Source: Ischnura elegans (Eukaryota > Arthropoda > Insecta > Odonata > Coenagrionidae). From it: a stretch of 64,000 nt of DNA. The position numbers were made by a program, and so were the translations under genes. Shown here piece by piece: positions 59,863-64,000 of the stretch (within the stretch, counting starts at the first letter, position 1; every line of letters starts with the position of its first letter). The stretch is taken from assembly GCF_921293095.1 (NCBI RefSeq), contig NC_060258.1, positions 5,966,607 to 6,030,606 of the forward strand. The letters run 5' to 3'. The notes under the pieces were generated by a model. The model made no database searches, had not been told where the DNA came from, and saw only the letters and a list, made by a program, of their open reading frames with translations.

Positions 59863-60075
59863 GGGCCGTATTCTGTAACTCCAAACCGATCGGTGCGGCA
59901 CCGATTCGTCGGGTGCGACGTCACACCGACTCCCGGTAAGAAGTCGTGCGATTCTGTACGAACCCGATCGGTGCGGCACCGACGTGAGGGCGAGAGATCG
60001 TCGGTAGCCGTACCGACAGCAAAAAGGTGTCGGTACGGCCACCGACTAGTGGGTTTCATCAACTCCCCGGTGCGC
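59863..60075. mobile_element. GC-rich MITE-like insert with repeated CGATCGGTGCGGCACCGA
   Basis: Starts gggccgtattctgtaactcc. Contains CGATCGGTGCGGCACCGA-type palindromes near 59888 and 59968 and an inverted pair gtaccgac/gtcggtac near 60010 and 60030. GC content is far above the surroundings. The right border is vague and no mirrored gggccgtattctg end is seen, so it is probably truncated. Confidence 0.6.
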
Positions 60076-60114
60076 ATTGAACGTTTTATTTTGTTTTTAT
60101 CTCATCACCGAGTA

Positions 60115-60700
60115 AATAATGAGGTTTGCTGCAATGTTATCTTTTTCTGCCCCTTCGAATAGGCCACTATAATTCACTGTGTCAACATCTATATTGATTA
60201 TCTTGACATAAATATAAGATATTGGTTAATAAACATGAGGTTTGCCACTATATAATGACTTTCTCTCATTTATGTTACCACTTTCACTCGCTTGTAATAG
60301 GATTTCTTTCACTCTATCATCATTTATTTGCTCCTTTGACATAAAAAAGATATTTTTGATTAAATATGAGTTTTGCCGCAATGTTATCACTTTATCTCAC
60401 TCTGAATAGGCAACTATTATTTCACTCAATCATCATTTGGCGTTTCTCTCGGCATAGAAATAAGATCTTTTTATTTAAGTATGAAGTTTGCCACAACGGT
60501 ATCTGTTTCTTTCATTTGTAACAGGCAACTATATTTCATTTTATCGTCAGCCATTGATTCCCTTGGCGATAAAAGAAGATATTTGTTAATAAGTATGAGG
60601 TTTACCGCAATATTATCATTTTCTCTCACTTGGAATGCGCAACTTAAACATATGTATTTCACCCAATCACAATTTCTTTACTTCCTCGTCATTACACTTC
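60115..60700. repeat. Diverged tandem repeat, about five units of 113-130 bp
   Basis: Unit starts (tatgaggtttgccgcaat and variants) lie near 60115, 60232, 60362, 60478 and 60591. Shared words are ttatcattttctctcact, aggcaactat, ttcactcaatcatca and ataagatatttgttaataa. Units differ by insertions and many substitutions, so the array is old. The small frames on both strands are array translations. Confidence 0.85.
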
Positions 60701-61290
60701 TTTTAATTACACCCAGTTCCATATTTTTATAACAATTTCCTAACTTGTTCCTCTAATATGACATTTACATTTGCTTTTGAATCCTACGTTCACGTTCCAT
60801 GGTATGTTATTTTCGTCTGCTACGGTGCCAATGGCATAACCTTCCGTTGATAACATTTAGACGGAACTTACTTAATGACAACTATATTACCAAATCATGA
60901 ATAAATAGCAATATACGGAACCAATATTTAAAAAAAGAAACTACGATCTCAAGGATAGTTTCAATAATCCATTCCAGCAACAACAATCTCCATCACATAC
61001 AAACTTTATTGTGATGTTGTAATATTGTTTCCTTCGATTCTGTAGGTACAGCATTACTACCACACATTATATAAGCATTGTTAACAACTTATCCAATATC
61101 GTTTATCTTAATCTAGCAATAAGTCGTAATTTCCGCAAATAAAAAGATCGAGAATGACGACAACAAACTGTGCCAATGAGTCTTCACTTGTTTTTACCCT
61201 TCTTTCATTGGTGGAGACACGTTAGATGACTTCTAACTTCGGATATATTCGGATTTTCCCTGTTTGAGAAGGAGGGGGAACCTTACCGAC
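60701..61290. other. No gene recognised
   Basis: AT-rich part of the right duplication arm. catggtatgtt near 60800 is the mirror of aacataccatg near 57792; otherwise plain. Confidence 0.45.
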
Positions 61291-61674
61291 TGGTTTGATA
61301 CCGACGACCAAGTATAGTGGTGACGGAATAGTGAAACTAGCCCAGTTTCCCGCAAGTTGCGTTTCTCAATCTGACTCCGTGCAAAGTGCTTATTAACTTG
61401 CAGTTGATGTTTCAGTGGTGATAAGTGAAGATATTTTGTAGTCTGATTCAACTACGTGTTTTCAAAGCAATCAAAGTTAACAAAGTGGGACATTCAAGTT
61501 CGGAAATGACAAACCAAAAGGCAATATATCCACTAGGCTATGTCAAAATCCATTATAAAGTACTCGCTTGGGTAACCAGAGCATGTTGAAATGTTCAAGG
61601 AAATCTCTTACCATTTCCGGCTATGTATGAGCTGTGGCAATTGTTGTGTATGTATGAGTTAACAATTGTTTTTC

Positions 61675-62444
61675 CAGTGAGCACTGGAGGAGTGCTTTGA
61701 GAGTACTACAATATTTAAAGCACACTGCTAATGAAAAACTTGTGTTTAAGCCTACAGGCAAAAGCATTACTGGCTATGTCGATGCTGATTGGGCTGGTAA
61801 TCATAATGATCGAAGGTCATGCACTGGTTTTGTATATAAATTTGCTGGAGCTGCCATCACCTGGAGAAGCCAAAAGCAGAAGTGTGTTGCTCTTTCAAGC
61901 ACTGAATCCGAGTATGTAGCTCTCTCCGAGGGATCTCGAGAAGCTGTATACCTTAGATACCTAATGTCAGAGTTGTTAGATGTTGTGGAAACTGTAAAAA
62001 TTTATTGTGACAATCAAAGTGCTATCAAATTGTGCCAAAACCCAGTGTTTCATGCAAGGACAAAACATATTGATGTTCGATATCATTTTACTAGGGAATT
62101 GATTGAGAAAAATGTAGTGAATGTGGAGTACCTACAAACTGATCTAATGGTGGCAGATATTATGACTAAAAGTCTATGCAAGGTTAAACATTCAAAACTA
62201 AAAGACTGTTTGGGACTGTCTTGATTTCTTGTTTTGTATAAATTGTTACTTAATTCACTGCCAATGTCCCTAGAGTGAGAGGGAGTGTTGAGTTTACACT
62301 CCAGTGGCATTTCGTTGTTCATTTGTTATGTATCATTCTCTCGTGTACTGCTGTGCACTTCAAGCCTTGTTCTCTCTTCTTGTCTGTCGTCCGTGCAATA
62401 AAGACGTGTGTGTTCCGCCCGACGTTTGCCTCGTTCTTTCAACA
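61675..62444 (+). mobile_element. Ty1/Copia fossil, 3' part with LTR
   Basis: The 3' end of a Copia element of another family than 53637-57358. Parts seen: the end of reverse transcriptase (ALRVLQYLKHT), RNase H (GYVDADWAGNHNDRRSCTGF, ALSSTESEYVALSEG, KIYCDNQSAIKL, RTKHIDVRYHF, ADIMTKSL) and, after a purine tract (gagagggag), an LTR at 62286-62444. The visible pol stretch is open over about 175 residues. The element is incomplete, so it is a fossil; its front is not in the window. Confidence 0.9.
62286..62444 (+). repeat. LTR of the second Copia fossil
   Basis: TGTTGAGTTTACAC to TTTCAACA, 159 bp, with TGTTGA/TCAACA inverted ends. Contains AATAAA at about 62397. The short length is usual for Copia elements. 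Confidence 0.7.
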
Positions 62445-63487
62445 AAATCTCTGTAGATTACTTTCTTCATCGGTTGCTAAGCATAGGTAGGTTTTAACGT
62501 ACGAAAAATATTATGTTTTTATTGAACTCTTGTTTTTATTTTAATTTGAATTCCTGTGGTTTGCGTTATTCATAATAACATACCTGCTTACGGTTCAGAA
62601 ACTTATTTTCCATTATCAAGGCTTTGGAACATCTAGTTGCAAAAAGTCCTTAAACGTTTTAAATGTTTTGTATAAATTTTGGAAAAAATAAGAAAACTTA
62701 TGTGATATAACTTTAATGAATCAATCAGTTTACTCTGTCAGTTAATTAGTTACCTACAATATTATATTTTCACTTTTATTTGTGCATCAATGTTGCATAA
62801 TTCTAGTATGCTATATGTTCTGGAACCATCTATGTCACTGCAGTATTCATAAGTTTTTCTTTTTTTGGTTAAAGAATATATTTTTTTTGATAAATCTTAT
62901 AGTCAAAATTATATTCGGATTTCCAAATTTTTCTTTTATGGCATTCATATATGTTTTTTCTTTCTGAGTGCATGGCTAAGATGTGTACTGGATTGTTTAT
63001 TTCATTTAAAGATGACTTATTTGATGAATTACTATTTTTTATTAAATGAGATGGCTATCGTACGTAACAGTCTTCACATCCATGGCTTGCCATGAGATAT
63101 GCTCCATTTTTTGGGGTTGTTGACGAAAGTGTTTTGAGTAAAATTTGCACTGGGTATTTTCATTGTAATTTTGATTTGTATGTAATTCCATAGTGTTTGG
63201 AATGGAATGGTTTTGCATTTTTTAAATAAATTTAGCTTATTGCATTTTGGGTATAAGGTCAGAAATTGCCTTTTTTGAGAATGAAATGACATTTTTTTGA
63301 GATTTTTTTTGTAATATTTTAAACTTTATGCAGATTTCTTTGGTAAAGTACTTTTTCACATAAATTTAGAGAGGAAAAAGAATTTACTTTGTATTTTACT
63401 TACAATTAGTGATGAGGTTTAATAATTGAAACATCCATGAAATAAAGGACAGTGTCCGGCGTGAATGGGTGGAAATCTTTGATATTT
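62445..63487. other. No feature recognised
   Basis: Strongly AT-rich. Frames of 61-76 codons (62782-62967, 62865-63095, 63074-63292) are Phe/Ile-rich translations of T-runs with no signature. Confidence 0.55.
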
Positions 63488-63674
63488 AGCTTATTAAAAC
63501 AACTTGTCTGTTTCCACACTATTTTATTTTCTCCGACCATGGTTTCGGCAACTTGTGCCATTGTCAAGACATTGGCCATTGTCAACTTGTCACCATGACG
63601 ATGGCATCAGTTGCCGAAACCATGGTCGGTGAAAATAAAATAGTGTGGAAACAGACAAGTTGTTTTAATAAGCT
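63488..63674. repeat. Near-perfect 187-bp hairpin (foldback element)
   Basis: The left arm begins agcttattaaaacaacttg and continues with tgtttccacactattttatt and ccgaccatggtttcgg. The right arm is its reverse complement over about 79 bp with only a few mismatches, leaving a loop of about 30 bp. Such near-perfect arms suggest a recent or actively corrected palindrome, perhaps a MITE. Confidence 0.88.
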
Positions 63675-64000
63675 GAATTGAAAAATCGACTAGATGAAAA
63701 GGGTTTCATCCACCAGACTATTGATGTGGAGCTGACAGAATTTCTTAGGTTCTTATTTATCTTTTTTCTCATGCCAAACAATATCCAGTGCATTGGCTGT
63801 TCTGGCAATACTCTCTTGACCATTGTAATTGGTCCCAAGTATCTCTAACTGCTACGCTATCTATGACGTTTTGTGCCCATGGACATTATCTTCTCCTCTT
63901 GGGCGTTTCCCTACAACTCTCTCTTCCAAAATCAAGATGAGGATTTCATACTTTTTTGCCTCAGAAAGTGGCCACACGTGAGATTTACCTATTTCCTCCT
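63675..64000. other. No feature recognised
   Basis: Ordinary mixed sequence to the window edge, without an open frame or repeat that I recognise. Confidence 0.5.

Larger units (their letters stand above)
57360..61450. repeat. Old inverted duplication containing two head-to-head ZAD gene starts
   Basis: Left arm 57360 to about 58625, right arm about 59150-61450, centre about 58625-59150. Matching blocks, inverted: cttgcaggaaactgggctag (57462) with the copy near 61335-61360; the two ZAD exons; ttttgctgtgg near 58480 and 59288; tgcctctagcgg near 58585 and 59176; and gcaggc near 58603. The right arm is longer because of a MITE-like insert (59863-60075) and a tandem array (60115-60700). Identity is moderate, so the event is old. 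The left arm stops at the Copia insertion. Confidence 0.82.

Overview
This is a repeat-rich, AT-rich animal window, almost certainly from an insect. The best evidence is a ZAD (zinc-finger-associated domain) plus C2H2 gene, a combination typical of arthropods. The surrounding mobile elements (PIF/Harbinger, piggyBac, Tigger/pogo, Gypsy, Copia, APE-type LINEs, a Polinton fragment) are all common in insects. I cannot name the species.

Region 1 (1-8765) is a nest. An APE-type LINE (4162-8765, with its 5' part beyond the left edge) was hit twice by elements with TAA target duplications. The first is a two-gene PIF/Harbinger transposon (1-4161, left end outside) carrying the last transposase exon and, tail to tail, a three-exon Myb/SANT-like gene whose exons splice in frame. 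The second is a 1.4-kb non-coding TIR element (4254-5667).

Region 2 (8766-26539) holds two tandem copies, 8 bp apart, of a TIR element family I cannot assign. Its ends read CCCTAACAACAC and it carries dense arrays of the self-complementary motif GGAYRTCC. The second copy was later entered by a young Gypsy element (13616-21150) and a piggyBac-type element (21412-24280). The first copy shows how these sites looked before.

Region 3 (26540-36090) contains a tRNA-like SINE and a 5'-truncated 5S rRNA pseudogene split by a 1.8-kb non-autonomous relative of the Harbinger in region 1. It also has a second LINE with both ORF starts, a Polinton PolB fragment, and unannotated sequence.

Region 4 (36090-61450) is the host locus. 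A minus-strand ZAD-C2H2 gene of eight exons (58286 down to 37000) can be read with every splice phase agreeing, giving 521 codons or 514 from the better-supported start. Three consecutive 120-bp exons are copies of each other, and each carries a SUMO-type consensus. Its introns hold MITEs, a Tigger transposase relic, a long-inverted-repeat element and a Copia fossil. The promoter end lies in an old inverted duplication (about 57360-61450), so a second ZAD start runs head-to-head on the plus strand (59499). That copy is interrupted in its second exon and no finger exons follow it. Finger remnants and a piggyBac-type MITE lie past the present stop codon of the main gene.

Region 5 (61450-64000) has a 3' Copia fragment with its LTR, a near-perfect 187-bp hairpin and otherwise featureless sequence.
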